Source: Erinaceus europaeus
Taxonomy: Eukaryota; Chordata; Mammalia; Eulipotyphla; Erinaceidae
Direction: 5' to 3'
Assembly: GCF_950295315.1 (NCBI RefSeq)
Contig: NC_080176.1
Coordinates: 37,282,189 to 37,346,188, forward strand
DNA: 64,000 nucleotides
Position numbers and translations under genes: made by a program. This document shows positions 56,601-58,736 of this stretch, piece by piece. Under the pieces are notes generated by a model. That model saw only the letters and a program-made list of their open reading frames with translations. It was not told the origin of the DNA and ran no database searches. Each line of letters opens with the position of its first letter. Within the stretch, counting starts at the first letter, position 1.

Positions 56601-58736
56601 CCAGGACCCTTCCGCCCATCCTTGCACTTTGCGCCATGTGCACTTAACCCGCTGCATTACTGCCCAGCCCCCTAAAGTTCAACTTTCTTATTGAACTCCA
56701 GTGCTTGGTTTAATGTTGATATGACTATATTCTTTTCTTGTGGTGTTCTCAGCCTATAGATTGTGGCATTGGGACCTTATGCAACTTTACAGTTCATGTT
56801 CGTGTAGTTTCCTAGACTTCTTTTGTGATGAATGTGACCTTTGACATATCCAATTCCCTTTCATCAAATGAGATGATTGTTCCAATAAAGTTTGAATAAA
56901 TTATAGATAATGCAAAACTGTAGAGTTACTCTGAGTAGCTGTGTCTTCTTGTTTTCCTTCCTTCTTTCCTTCCTTCCTTCCTTCCTTCCTTCCTTCCTTT
57001 AAAAGTTATTTATTTTGGATAGAGATATTGAGAGAGAAAGGGGAGACAGATAGAGGGAAGGACAGACACATGTAGCCTTACTTTACGACTTCTGAAGCTT
57101 CCTCCATGGAAGTGGGAATGGGGACTTGTACCTAGGTCCTTGCACACAGTAACATACACACTGTACCACATGTGCCACCCTCCCACCCTTCCACCACCCC
57201 ATCCTCCCTCCATCCCTCCATCCCTATCTCTTTCTCATTCTTTCTTTTTAAAGTCCATTTAAAAATATTTATTTATTATTCCCTTTTGTTGTCCCTGTTG
57301 TTTTATTGTTGTAGTTATTGTTGTTACTGATGTCATCATTGTTGGATAGGACAGAGAGAAATGGAGAGAGGAGGGGAAGACAGAGAGGGGGAGAGAAAGA
57401 TAGATACCTGCAGACCCACTTCACTGGTTGTGAAGCTACTTCCTGGCAGGTGGGGAGTCGGGGGCTTGAACTGGGATCCTTACGCTAGTCCTTGCACTTT
57501 GCACCATGTGCACTTAACCCACTGCCTGACTCCCTAAGTCCAATTTTTAAAATTTATTTAATAATGATCAACAAGACAATAGGATCAGAGGGGTACAATT
57601 CCACACAATTCCTACCACCAGAGTTCCATATCCCATTCCCTCATTGGAAGCTTTCCTGTTGTTTATCGCTCTGGGAGCATGGACCCTGGATCATTATAGG
57701 GTGCAGAAGGGGGGAGGTCTGGCTTCTGTAATTGCTTTTGACTTCTCTAGAATGTTTATTACCCTTTAAGATGTAGTCTTTGTACATATATTCAGTGTAA
57801 TGCTACTCTGCAATTAAAAAAGATGATACTTTGTCCTTTGAGAAGTAGACATAACTATGCTGAAGTGAATCAATGCAGGAGATGAAAGACAACTACCAAA
57901 TGGTTTCACTTATATGTAGAATACGGAGAACTGAAACATGTGGATTTGAAGAAAAAAAAAGAATCAAAGTGGAAATTTCCTCTAAGACTTTGTGAGAACT
58001 ATGATGGTTATTAGTGAGGTGTGGGGCAGGGGGTAGGGAGTAGGGAGAAAACACGGAGCTTTGGTGGTGGGTGTGGTGTGAAACTATTCTCTTTAATTTT
58101 ATAACTTTGTGAATCAGTATTAAATCACTAATAAACTTTAATCTTAAAAATACAGCCTTTGGGGTTAAGAAGCTTTAATTCATAATCTATATTGCTATAA
58201 TAGAAACATGGCTAGGGAGTCGGGCGGTAGCACAGTGGGTTAAGTGCACGTGATGCAAAGTGCAAGGACCAGCTTAAGGATCCCAGTTCGAGCCCCCAGC
58301 TCCCCACCTGCAGGGGAATCGCTTCACAGGTGGTGAAGCAGGTCTGCAGGTCTCTGTCTTTCTCTCCCCCTCTCTGTCTTCCCCTCCTCTCTCCATTTCT
58401 CTCTGTCATATCCAACAATGACGACATCAGTAACAATAATAACTACAACAATAAAACAACAAGGGAATAAATAAATAAATAAAAACTTTTAATAAAAAAA
58501 CAAATAAATAAAAAAGAAACATGGGTGAAGAAAGAAGCATCCAAAAAAAAAAAAAAGGAGAGTGGAGACCCCTTCTCAAAATCTCTTCTCCTCCTTCTCA
58601 GGGTGTGACTGTAACCTAAGCGGAGTTCTCCCCCAAATTTGTGATGACCAAGGAAGGTGCCTGTGCCGTCCTGGGGTTGAGGGCCCTCACTGTGACACCT
58701 GCCACTCAGATTTCTACTCCTTCCCTATCTGCCAAG
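12438..58736 (+). CDS. LAMA3: Laminin subunit alpha-3, ten internal coding exons (partial gene)
   Basis: Laminin alpha-3 is a secreted basement-membrane chain that trimerises with beta-3 and gamma chains and anchors epithelia through integrins. This segment gives 385 codons plus 1 nt in ten exons: 12438-12555, 13926-14044, 15177-15347, 19417-19508, 35097-35212, 40103-40221, 48666-48756, 50771-50902, 52170-52232 and 58602-58736. Phases chain perfectly and all acceptors are AG; nine donors are GT and one is GC. The product is the second half of the LN domain followed by LE1 to LE4. Residues agree closely with my memory of human LAMA3, for example in the [18 protein letters not shown] and DISIGG blocks. 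LAMA5 is the nearest paralogue, but the LE3-LE4 linker and overall match favour LAMA3. The start codon, signal peptide and later exons lie outside. This region is specific to the long alpha-3B transcript (family knowledge); the short alpha-3A starts at a downstream promoter. Exon numbers 3-12 used below are inferred. Confidence 0.96.
12556..13087 (+). other. LAMA3 intron, unique part
   Basis: Starts with a strong gtaagt donor. No repeat, exon or RNA recognised in this AT-rich stretch. Confidence 0.6.
13088..13380 (+). mobile_element. SINE type A+ (head truncated)
   Basis: Lacks the first bases of the head, starting near caccgggttaagtgcacag. It has the B-box ggttcgagccc, CT-rich body, short CAACAA tract, the 3' module (cagaagcagtggattcatag ... 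gataaccctggagg) and an A-rich tail. Confidence 0.9.
13385..13590 (-). mobile_element. Very degenerate SINE, type B-like
   Basis: A T-run, 'ggtgccagagatcaaatcca' and an ending like cactacctcggagccaccct resemble an antisense SINE head. The middle is not alignable by eye. Confidence 0.4.
13697..13891 (-). mobile_element. SINE type B ending 34 bases before a LAMA3 exon
   Basis: Tail 'tttaaaatatatatatttac', then tggatagagacactcagaaa and the inverted head ending caacacctgtcccc. Its end touches a good branch-point-like string, cactaat, at 13891-13897, and the splice acceptor AG is at 13924-13925. Confidence 0.9.
13926..14044 (+). CDS. LAMA3: LAMA3 exon (likely exon 4): LN domain
   Basis: 119 nt; the first two bases complete the His codon and the exon ends on a codon boundary (GAG). 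Acceptor ttcctag, donor gtaagt. It encodes [20 protein letters not shown] and then [19 protein letters not shown]. The two cysteines correspond to conserved LN cysteines. The block [13 protein letters not shown] is a close match to human LAMA3 as I recall it. Confidence 0.97.
14045..15110 (+). other. LAMA3 intron, unique
   Basis: No transposon or RNA seen in about 1.07 kb, one of the longest repeat-free stretches in the window. Open frames here are short. Confidence 0.6.
15111..15163. repeat. (TC)n(TG)n(TC)n compound microsatellite at a splice acceptor
   Basis: TC at 15111-15119, TG at 15119-15143 and TC at 15142-15160. It ends 14 bases before the AG at 15175-15176 and forms most of the pyrimidine tract for the next exon. 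Confidence 0.95.
15177..15347 (+). CDS. LAMA3: LAMA3 exon (likely exon 5): LN domain end
   Basis: 171 nt, phase 0 at both ends, so 57 whole codons. Acceptor attttag, donor gtaggt. It encodes [20 protein letters not shown], a short [14 protein letters not shown] stretch and [18 protein letters not shown] before TVTRR. NFT is an N-glycosylation sequon, also present in human LAMA3 by memory. The exon is frame-neutral, but it is structural core of LN and unlikely to be optional. Confidence 0.97.
15348..15507 (+). other. LAMA3 intron start with (GTT)n
   Basis: Donor gtaggt followed by a short GTTGTTGTTATTGTTGTT run at 15357-15374. Nothing else recognised. Confidence 0.6.
15508..15650 (+). mobile_element. 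SINE type D, diverged
   Basis: 'caggactgggaagatagcat' head, then 'ccaagcctaaggtctcaggt' and an A-rich tail. Same family as 4517 and 48981. Confidence 0.6.
15651..16671 (+). other. LAMA3 intron, mostly unique
   Basis: Contains a 14-base C homopolymer at 16586-16599. No other element, exon or RNA recognised; a 60-codon open frame at 15810 is unremarkable. Confidence 0.55.
16672..16802 (-). mobile_element. SINE type C
   Basis: 'cagagcactactcagctctg', 'gcttatggtggtgctgggga' and 'tttttgcataaccattatct' are the hallmarks of this SINE type in this window. Confidence 0.8.
16840..17690 (-). mobile_element. Old L1 3'UTR fragment
   Basis: Begins with an A/T-rich tail and 'ataagaccataggataagag', then follows the same 3'UTR course as the copies at 29310 and 33195. 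It includes the block gtaaaccccattaatttgat near 17498. Diverged and non-coding. Confidence 0.8.
17691..18049 (+). other. LAMA3 intron, unique
   Basis: No feature recognised between the L1 relic and the next SINE. Confidence 0.5.
18050..18250 (+). mobile_element. SINE type B
   Basis: Head aagttgggcagtggtgcaca, B-box-like gggttcgagtcttgg, CT-rich body and an (AAATA)n tail. Confidence 0.85.
18251..18829 (+). other. LAMA3 intron, unique
   Basis: No exon, RNA or repeat recognised. A 78-codon open frame at 18343 shows no domain and no splice context. Confidence 0.5.
18830..18911. repeat. (GAA)n triplet repeat
   Basis: 82 bases, about 27 units, with one GGA interruption near 18887. It is pure purine on the + strand, so it can in principle form triplex DNA. 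The poly-arginine open frame across it is a shadow of the repeat. Confidence 0.98.
18912..19416 (+). other. LAMA3 intron, unique
   Basis: No element recognised. It ends in the acceptor ttgtgtag, whose pyrimidine tract (tttttctgttgtgtag) is short. Confidence 0.6.
19417..19508 (+). CDS. LAMA3: LAMA3 exon (likely exon 6): LN end and start of LE1
   Basis: 92 nt, phase 0 in, two bases of a Leu codon out. Acceptor gtgtag, donor gtaagt. It encodes [20 protein letters not shown] and [11 protein letters not shown]. The first three cysteines of the first laminin EGF-like module are here. The intron behind it (19509-35096, 15.6 kb) is the longest complete one in the window because it holds the 8.1-kb L1. 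Confidence 0.97.
19535..19685 (-). mobile_element. Old SINE, type C-related
   Basis: 'tttatttatctgttaatgtg', 'gagaaccagaacatcactaa' and 'gcttgagagtctaatgcttt' match the better copy at 42588-42737. It starts 27 bases after the exon donor. Confidence 0.65.
19686..20030 (+). other. LAMA3 intron, unique
   Basis: No feature recognised; ends in a T-run at 20020-20038. Confidence 0.5.
20039..20310 (-). mobile_element. Ancient L1 3'UTR relic, left half
   Basis: Resembles the old mammalian L1 3'UTR read in antisense (blocks 'tgttgtccagccattcccca' and 'gaatcacatagtcct'). The same relic resumes at 28411 with 'gtagcatgtgtcagaatttc', showing that the 8.1-kb L1 split it. Confidence 0.75.
20346..20455 (-). 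other. Probable 3'-transduced flank carried by the L1
   Basis: AT-rich non-L1 sequence between two A-rich tails and inside the target duplications. It matches neither the end of the L1 copy at 7211-11138, whose poly(A) follows the 3'UTR directly, nor the ancient L1 flank. Transcription of the source L1 past its own weak poly(A) signal would produce it. Confidence 0.7.
21815..25629 (-). pseudogene. L1 ORF2, broken (endonuclease, RT, C-terminal region)
   Basis: Starts at the ATG 25629-25627 ([20 protein letters not shown]), the usual endonuclease beginning, and stops early near position 30 of the protein. Further down are the endonuclease end ([10 protein letters not shown] and FSDHSGVKL, 24745-25098), a linker piece (24458-24748) and the RT start with [11 protein letters not shown] (23959-24411). 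Then come FADDMIVY in the RT piece 22894-23940 and the C-terminal pieces 22150-22791 and 21815-22198. TAG at 23961-23959 matches the stop at 7635-7637 in the other copy. TAG at 22896-22894 is private, since the other copy has a Tyr codon there. Several more stops and frameshifts exist. Not functional. Confidence 0.94.
25644..26587 (-). pseudogene. L1 ORF1, frameshifted
   Basis: ORF1p is the trimeric RNA-binding chaperone of L1. The 5' part (26587-26021, 188 codons) begins [15 protein letters not shown] and has a long coiled coil rich in E, K and R, then the start of the RRM ([11 protein letters not shown]). The frame is lost by a 1-2 base change around 26055-26080. The correct frame resumes before [17 protein letters not shown] and runs to the stop at 25644, covering the C-terminal domain. 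The gap to the ORF2 start is 14 bases. Not functional as a single protein. Confidence 0.93.
26590..28410 (-). repeat. L1 5'UTR with a duplicated unit of about 620 bp
   Basis: Matching blocks recur at a spacing of 610-630 bases: atgcaaatct at 26851 and atgcagat at 27473; gtcagatttcttccc near 26942 and 27565; taattctggt at 27271 and 27881; gcagctgatt at 27391 and 28020. The two units are roughly 80-90 percent alike by eye and differ by several small indels. This is a monomer-like promoter arrangement, as known from mouse L1 (family knowledge). Confidence 0.85.
28411..28620 (-). mobile_element. Ancient L1 3'UTR relic, right half
   Basis: Continues the relic that ends at 20310, with 'gtagcatgtgtcagaatttc' and 'ttttaagctgaataatattt'. 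Confidence 0.75.
28621..28871 (+). other. LAMA3 intron, unclassified
   Basis: AT-rich; 28635-28720 may be more ancient L1, but I cannot place it. No exon or RNA. Confidence 0.4.
28872..29090 (-). mobile_element. SINE type B
   Basis: Tail ttctctttatttattaatta, 'agacatgtgcaacagtgctt', and the inverted head ending ccaccgagccctg. Confidence 0.88.
29104..29272 (-). mobile_element. SINE type B, shorter copy
   Basis: 'gacagctgcagtactacttc', 'gatcaggggcttgaatccag' and 'accaggtgcaccaccaccta'. It lies directly after the previous SINE in the same orientation. Confidence 0.8.
29310..30787 (-). mobile_element. Old L1 3'UTR fragment (1.5 kb)
   Basis: Starts with a T-rich tail and 'actgacaaaaccataggata' and has a (TCCCA)n mini-run at 29409-29435. 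It follows the old-subfamily 3'UTR to 'tctatgagaaaggaaagg'. It is the longest old L1 3' fragment in the window and non-coding. Confidence 0.85.
30788..31561 (+). other. LAMA3 intron, mostly unique
   Basis: A T-run at 30808-30820 and a short (CA)n at 31480-31508. Nothing else recognised. Confidence 0.5.
31562..31768 (-). mobile_element. SINE type B, diverged
   Basis: 'tttatttcacagatacagaa', 'agagacaccacagcatcact' and an inverted head-like end near gaggtatttcctggcca. Confidence 0.65.
31769..32217 (+). other. LAMA3 intron, unique
   Basis: No exon, RNA or repeat recognised. Confidence 0.5.
32218..32458 (+). mobile_element. SINE type A (first of a tandem pair)
   Basis: Head ggagtcaggcggtagtgcag, CT-rich body and a CAACAA tract. 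It ends 'aataaaaactaacaagg', without the 3' module. Confidence 0.94.
32462..32823 (+). mobile_element. SINE type A+ (second of a tandem pair)
   Basis: Head ggttgggcggtggcgcagtg, B-box ggttcgagccc, body, 3' module (cctccaggagcggtggattc ... caataaccctggagg) and poly(A). This is one of the best-preserved copies in the window, with intact-looking A and B boxes. Confidence 0.95.
32905..33092 (-). mobile_element. Old L1 3'-end fragment
   Basis: 'aaaaagaccatagcacaaga' to 'ctggggaggctttg'. A second L1 end follows after the hexamer repeat. Confidence 0.8.
33100..33197. repeat. (CTTCTC)n hexamer repeat with TTC and TTA ends
   Basis: Ten or so TCTCCT-type hexamers at 33100-33162, then TTCCTC, (TTC)n and (TTA)n to 33197. 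It sits where the poly(A) tail of the antisense L1 at 33198 should be, so it probably grew from that tail. Confidence 0.97.
33198..34165 (-). mobile_element. Old L1 3'UTR fragment
   Basis: 'aaaatagaaatattgacaag' through the same course as 29310, including 'gtctggggcccatattcagc' near 33869 and 'gatgaccagtgacagtggtg' near 34113. Confidence 0.85.
34172..34480 (-). mobile_element. SINE type A+
   Basis: Starts with the inverted module (cagggttattggtggggcta, ccactgctcctggaggtcat), then the GTTGTT tract and body. The head is decayed. Confidence 0.85.
34600..34725 (-). mobile_element. SINE type C, diverged
   Basis: 'agccctggcttatgctggta' and 'cataactattaagctatctc'. Confidence 0.65.
34726..34868 (-). 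mobile_element. SINE type B, diverged
   Basis: A T-run, then 'actattccaccactcatgaa' and 'caggagcttgaactcatgta'. It is the second of three abutting SINEs. Confidence 0.65.
34870..35035 (-). mobile_element. SINE type C
   Basis: 'aggagcactgctcatctctg', 'cagtgctgggggttgaacct' and 'gcataaccattatgctatct'. It ends about 60 bases upstream of the LAMA3 exon at 35097. Confidence 0.85.
35097..35212 (+). CDS. LAMA3: LAMA3 exon (likely exon 7): rest of LE1
   Basis: 116 nt; one base completes Leu, then 38 codons and the first base of an Ala codon. Acceptor catgttcag, donor gtgagt. It encodes [38 protein letters not shown] and the start of A. LE1 as a whole shows ten cysteines rather than the usual eight. 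The extra pair (HTC and the second C of CC) also occurs in human LAMA3 as I recall it. The pyrimidine tract is poor (accacatgttcag), so exon recognition may lean on enhancers. Confidence 0.97.
35213..35564 (+). other. LAMA3 intron, unique
   Basis: gtgagt donor and GC-richer first 100 bases. No element recognised. Confidence 0.55.
35565..35685 (-). mobile_element. Old L1 3'-end fragment
   Basis: 'tgtttataagatcataaaat' and 'ctactcccaccagcaaagtg' match the very end of old L1 3'UTRs elsewhere in the window. Confidence 0.7.
35686..36107 (+). other. LAMA3 intron, unique
   Basis: Purine-rich at 35770-35860, AT-rich after. No exon or RNA. Confidence 0.5.
36108..36292 (-). mobile_element. SINE type B, diverged
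   Basis: T-run, 'gagaaattgagaaggggagg' and 'gggactaggagcttgaaccc'. Confidence 0.75.
36345..36625 (-). mobile_element. SINE type A
   Basis: Tail tatttatttatttttccctt, GTTGTT tract, 'ggataggacaaagagaaatg', and an inverted head ending gccaccacccgactccc. Confidence 0.93.
36626..37029 (+). other. LAMA3 intron, mostly unique
   Basis: 36945-37020 looks like a SINE type B remnant (gagggaaagagaggaaagaa). A 271-codon minus-strand frame (36125-36940) only reads through the SINEs and is not a gene. Confidence 0.5.
38242..38684 (-). mobile_element. Solo LTR of an endogenous retrovirus
   Basis: 443 bp starting TG and ending CA, flanked by the 6-bp repeat ggggag at 38236-38241 and 38685-38690. In the minus direction it has a TATA box (tataaaa, around 38476-38482) and an AATAAA signal (38312-38307), placed as in a U3-R-U5 LTR. 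There is no internal viral sequence, so this is a recombination remnant. The 6-bp duplication suggests a class II (beta-like) retrovirus by family knowledge; I cannot name the family. Confidence 0.9.
38853..39092 (+). mobile_element. SINE type B, well preserved
   Basis: Head agccaggtggtggtgcacct, B-box ggttcgagccc, 'gcttcacaagtggtgaagca', CT-rich body, tail (AATAA)n and a later A-run at 39079-39092. This is a good reference copy of the type in this window. Confidence 0.94.
39916..40102 (+). other. LAMA3 intron end
   Basis: Unique sequence leading to the acceptor ctgttttttccag. Confidence 0.6.
40103..40221 (+). CDS. LAMA3: LAMA3 exon (likely exon 8): first part of LE2
   Basis: 119 nt; two bases complete Ala, then 39 whole codons. 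Acceptor tttttccag, donor gtgagg. It encodes [39 protein letters not shown], giving five of the eight LE2 cysteines. The long loop between the third and fourth cysteines ([10 protein letters not shown]...GGG) is typical of the second LE module in laminin alpha chains. Confidence 0.98.
40222..40516 (+). other. LAMA3 intron, unique
   Basis: gtgagg donor, a short (CA)n A-run at 40241-40258, then AT-rich sequence without features. Confidence 0.55.
40517..40660 (+). mobile_element. Degenerate SINE
   Basis: 'ggggaccagagatggtaccc', 'gtgatgaagcaatgcttcag' and a CT-rich body; the head is not assignable to a type. Confidence 0.5.
40741..41000 (+). mobile_element. Old L1 ORF2 3' fragment
   Basis: 'gtgtaaattggtgcagcctc', 'atagcatatgacctagacat' and 'tctatgttcatggcagtgca' follow the order seen in the ORF2 end of the L1 at 7211. 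Confidence 0.75.
41003..41270 (-). mobile_element. Old L1 3' end, second 3'UTR lineage
   Basis: 'tttattggaggattaatggt' and 'acagtagtttgtacatgtat' define a 3'UTR lineage that recurs at 42290, 45985, 47795 and 63691. Confidence 0.8.
41455..41560 (-). mobile_element. Very short L1 3' end (about 105 bp)
   Basis: 'aaaaccatagggtaggaggg' to 'cccgatagttttcccattct' is near-identical to the 3' terminus of the large L1 at 20311-28410. The expected T-run tail is only 'aaaagaaagga'-like, so it lacks a clear poly(A). Confidence 0.8.
41765..41955 (+). mobile_element. SINE type D, diverged
   Basis: 'gagagaagtcagcctattag', 'gcaggttcaatcacagcaac', CT-rich body and an (AAATATA)n-type tail. Confidence 0.6.
42045..42262 (+). 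mobile_element. SINE type B, diverged
   Basis: 'gagctgggatatggtgtgcc', 'catgcacaaggacccaagtt' and 'cttcacaagatgtgaaacag'. Confidence 0.75.
42290..42960 (-). mobile_element. Old L1 3' end interrupted by a SINE
   Basis: Antisense 3'UTR at 42290-42585 continuing at 42738-42960 with 'gactgagtgaaaccatatct'. The break is filled by the SINE at 42588-42737. Confidence 0.75.
42588..42737 (-). mobile_element. SINE, type C-related
   Basis: 'aagaaccagacatcactctg', 'aggcttgagagtccagtgct' and 'gccacctcccagacc'. The flanks share tgtccttgc.tctt (near 42568 and 42741), the probable target duplication inside the host L1. Confidence 0.85.
42961..43965 (+). other. LAMA3 intron, unique
   Basis: About 1 kb without recognisable repeats, exons or RNAs; AT-rich with a C-run at 43338-43344. 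Confidence 0.55.
43966..44218 (-). mobile_element. SINE type A, well preserved
   Basis: Tail tatttatttattcccttttg, GTTGTT tract, body, ccgggggctcgaaccgggat as inverted B-box region, and gtgcccgactcccg as inverted head with a short deletion. Confidence 0.94.
44305..44515 (-). mobile_element. SINE type B
   Basis: T-rich tail, 'tgagtaggacagacagaaat' and an inverted head near gtaccaccacccgcacg. Confidence 0.8.
44516..45004 (+). other. LAMA3 intron, unique
   Basis: No feature apart from a CT-rich run at 44958-45003. Confidence 0.55.
45005..45289 (-). mobile_element. SINE type A+
   Basis: Inverted module (cagggttatcttgggctccc, ccactgctcctggaacgcac), a short GTTGTT tract and body; the head ends gtgtgccactgccccc. 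Confidence 0.88.
45290..45984 (+). other. LAMA3 intron, unique
   Basis: No exon, RNA or repeat recognised; a 128-codon frame (45116-45502) begins inside the SINE and is a chance frame. Confidence 0.55.
45985..46345 (-). mobile_element. Old L1 3' end
   Basis: 'aggatatattaatggtttac', 'aaatttctcagttttctgca' and 'tgagtgagatcatcccatat', the same 3'UTR lineage as 41003. Confidence 0.78.
46370..46650 (+). mobile_element. SINE type A (first of a tandem pair)
   Basis: Head gggagctgggtggtagcaca, body, CAACAA tract, and tail (AATAAAT)n leading straight into the next copy. Confidence 0.94.
46659..46950 (+). mobile_element. SINE type A (second of a tandem pair)
   Basis: Head gggagtcgggtggtagtgca and the same plan as the first copy; it inserted into or just after the A-rich tail of its neighbour. 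Confidence 0.94.
46951..47794 (+). other. LAMA3 intron, unique
   Basis: No exon, RNA or repeat recognised in about 840 bases. Confidence 0.55.
47795..48260 (-). mobile_element. Old L1 3' end with ORF2 tail
   Basis: 'aatcattttattggagaaat' through 'gtggtattccattgtgtgca' and 'tctgggttgtttccagggct', antisense to the end of ORF2. Confidence 0.8.
48261..48665 (+). other. LAMA3 intron end
   Basis: Unique sequence that ends in a strong T-tract (48645-48662) and tctag acceptor. Confidence 0.6.
48666..48756 (+). CDS. LAMA3: LAMA3 exon (likely exon 9): rest of LE2
   Basis: 91 nt: 30 codons plus one base of a Pro codon. Acceptor ttttttctag, donor gtaagt. It encodes [30 protein letters not shown], closing LE2 with its last three cysteines. 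HNTAG-NCE-C is the signature of this LE position. Confidence 0.98.
48845..48897. repeat. (CATT)n then (CT)n tract
   Basis: ATTCATTCATTCATTC followed by TCTCTCTGTCTC-type sequence, about 90 bases after the donor. Confidence 0.85.
48975..49227 (+). mobile_element. SINE type D with (AAAT)n tail
   Basis: 'ggaactgggacatagttcac', 'aggactcagaatttgagccc', CT-rich body, and (AAAT)n at 49192-49223. Confidence 0.75.
49228..49825 (+). mobile_element. L1 3' end with inverted 5' part
   Basis: 49228-49655 is L1 3'UTR in antisense (gttctgtaattgcttcttct through 'gatagctaacatgcagatgg'). 49660-49825 is the L1 terminus in sense (ggtgggaatggtgtggaatt, then an AATAAATAAA tail). An inverted front half joined to a sense 3' end is the usual outcome of twin priming. 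Confidence 0.75.
49826..50041 (+). other. LAMA3 intron, unique
   Basis: AT-rich; no feature recognised. Confidence 0.5.
50042..50255 (-). mobile_element. SINE type C-related with (GA)n core
   Basis: 'ttaaatatttatttatttca', a GA-rich core at 50090-50146, 'agcagtgctccggtacatgc' and 'gaaccagggacctcagacat'. Confidence 0.7.
50370..50488 (-). mobile_element. SINE type C
   Basis: 'cagagcactgctcagctcta' to 'gtgtaaccattatgctattt'; the A/T tail is short. Confidence 0.8.
50618..50684. repeat. (CA)n(CCA)n compound microsatellite
   Basis: About 17 CA units at 50618-50652, then about 11 CCA units at 50652-50684; it ends 86 bases before the next exon. Confidence 0.98.
50771..50902 (+). CDS. LAMA3: LAMA3 exon (likely exon 10): LE3
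   Basis: 132 nt: two bases complete Pro, 43 codons, then one base of an Arg codon. Acceptor cttttctcag, donor gtaagt. It encodes [20 protein letters not shown], then [20 protein letters not shown] and LCS, one complete eight-cysteine LE module. Close to human LAMA3 by memory ([20 protein letters not shown]). Phase 1 at both ends, so skipping would keep frame but remove the whole module. Confidence 0.98.
50903..52169 (+). other. LAMA3 intron, unique
   Basis: A full 1.27-kb intron with no recognisable transposon. Acceptor tgtttttctag. Confidence 0.7.
52170..52232 (+). CDS. LAMA3: LAMA3 exon (likely exon 11): LE3-LE4 linker, GC donor
   Basis: 63 nt: two bases complete Arg, 20 codons, one base of a Gly codon. 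It encodes [20 protein letters not shown], a Pro-rich linker with no cysteine between LE3 and LE4; human LAMA3 has a similar stretch as I recall. The donor is AAAAG|gcaagt, a GC donor with otherwise perfect consensus. Using the GT four bases on (at 52237) would put a TGA early in the next exon, so the GC site is set by frame. The exon is symmetric (phase 1-1). Confidence 0.96.
52233..54340 (+). other. LAMA3 intron, mostly unique
   Basis: The longest repeat-poor stretch here, about 2.1 kb. It contains only (GT)n at 53389-53404 and (GA)n at 53411-53440. A 153-codon minus-strand frame (52746-53207) has no recognisable domain and no splice or RNA support. Confidence 0.55.
54345..54490 (-). mobile_element. 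Old L1 3'-end fragment
   Basis: 'aagattataagattacaggg' and 'acacttaccaccgaagttct' match old L1 termini. Confidence 0.65.
54515..54645 (-). mobile_element. SINE type C
   Basis: 'cagagcatcgctcagctctg', 'gtgcaggagattgaacctgg' and 'gcataaccattattctatct'. Confidence 0.85.
54655..54872 (-). mobile_element. SINE type C with (AT)n and (GA)n parts
   Basis: 'acatatatatatgcatatat' tail region, (GA)n at 54739-54760, then 'acactgctcagctccggctt' and 'gcataaccattgtgctatat'. Confidence 0.85.
54873..55524 (+). other. LAMA3 intron, unique
   Basis: No exon, RNA or repeat recognised. Confidence 0.55.
55525..55750 (-). mobile_element. SINE type A+, old copy
   Basis: 'gagttattgctggggctcaa' and 'ctatcattcctggtggccat' are the inverted 3' module; the body and a truncated head follow, and the CAACAA tract is lost. 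Confidence 0.75.
56015..56172 (-). mobile_element. SINE type C, diverged
   Basis: (ATTC)n near 56024-56046, 'gagaactgctcagctctgta' and 'tctaattcaccttccaggcc'. Confidence 0.65.
56305..56328. repeat. (TTAA)n
   Basis: Six TTAA/AATT units forming a perfect palindromic run next to the SINE at 56338. Confidence 0.9.
56338..56672 (-). mobile_element. SINE type A+
   Basis: Inverted module (gggttatttctggggcttgt, ccactgctcctggaggctgt), long GTTGTT tract, body, and head ending ctgcattactgcccagcccc. Confidence 0.93.
56673..56952 (+). other. LAMA3 intron, unique
   Basis: No feature recognised. Confidence 0.5.
56953..56999. repeat. (TTCC)n
   Basis: About 11 units of TTCC with a few interruptions at the left; it abuts the SINE that follows and may be its expanded tail. 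Confidence 0.95.
57000..57195 (-). mobile_element. SINE type B
   Basis: 'ttattttggatagagatatt', 'gcttcctccatggaagtggg' and 'gtgccaccctcccaccct'. Confidence 0.85.
57255..57535 (-). mobile_element. SINE type A
   Basis: Tail aaaaatatttatttattatt, GTTGTT tract, 'tgatgtcatcattgttggat', body, and a head shortened to cactgcctgactccct. Confidence 0.93.
57545..57740 (-). mobile_element. Old L1 3' end
   Basis: 'aacaagacaataggatcaga' to 'gtctggcttctgtaattgct'. Confidence 0.82.
57775..58150 (+). mobile_element. Old L1 ORF2 end and 3' terminus
   Basis: 'tggtttcacttatatgtaga' matches the end of ORF2 in old L1s; then 'tttggtggtgggtgtggtgt' and 'taaatcactaataaacttta' form the terminus. Confidence 0.75.
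58210..58525 (+). mobile_element. SINE type A close to a LAMA3 exon
   Basis: Head agggagtcgggcggtagcac, B-box gttcgagcccc, body, CAACAA tract and (AAAT)n tail. It ends about 80 bases upstream of the exon at 58602, with an extra A-run at 58543-58556. Confidence 0.94.
58602..58736 (+). CDS. LAMA3: LAMA3 exon (likely exon 12): LE4
   Basis: 135 nt: two bases complete Gly, 44 codons, one base of the next codon. Acceptor tccttctcag, donor gtaagt. It encodes [20 protein letters not shown], then [20 protein letters not shown] and PICQ, a full eight-cysteine LE module. NLS creates an N-glycosylation sequon at 58613-58621. Phase 1 at both ends. It is the last exon seen; the following LE exon is not recognisable up to 64000. 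Confidence 0.98.
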
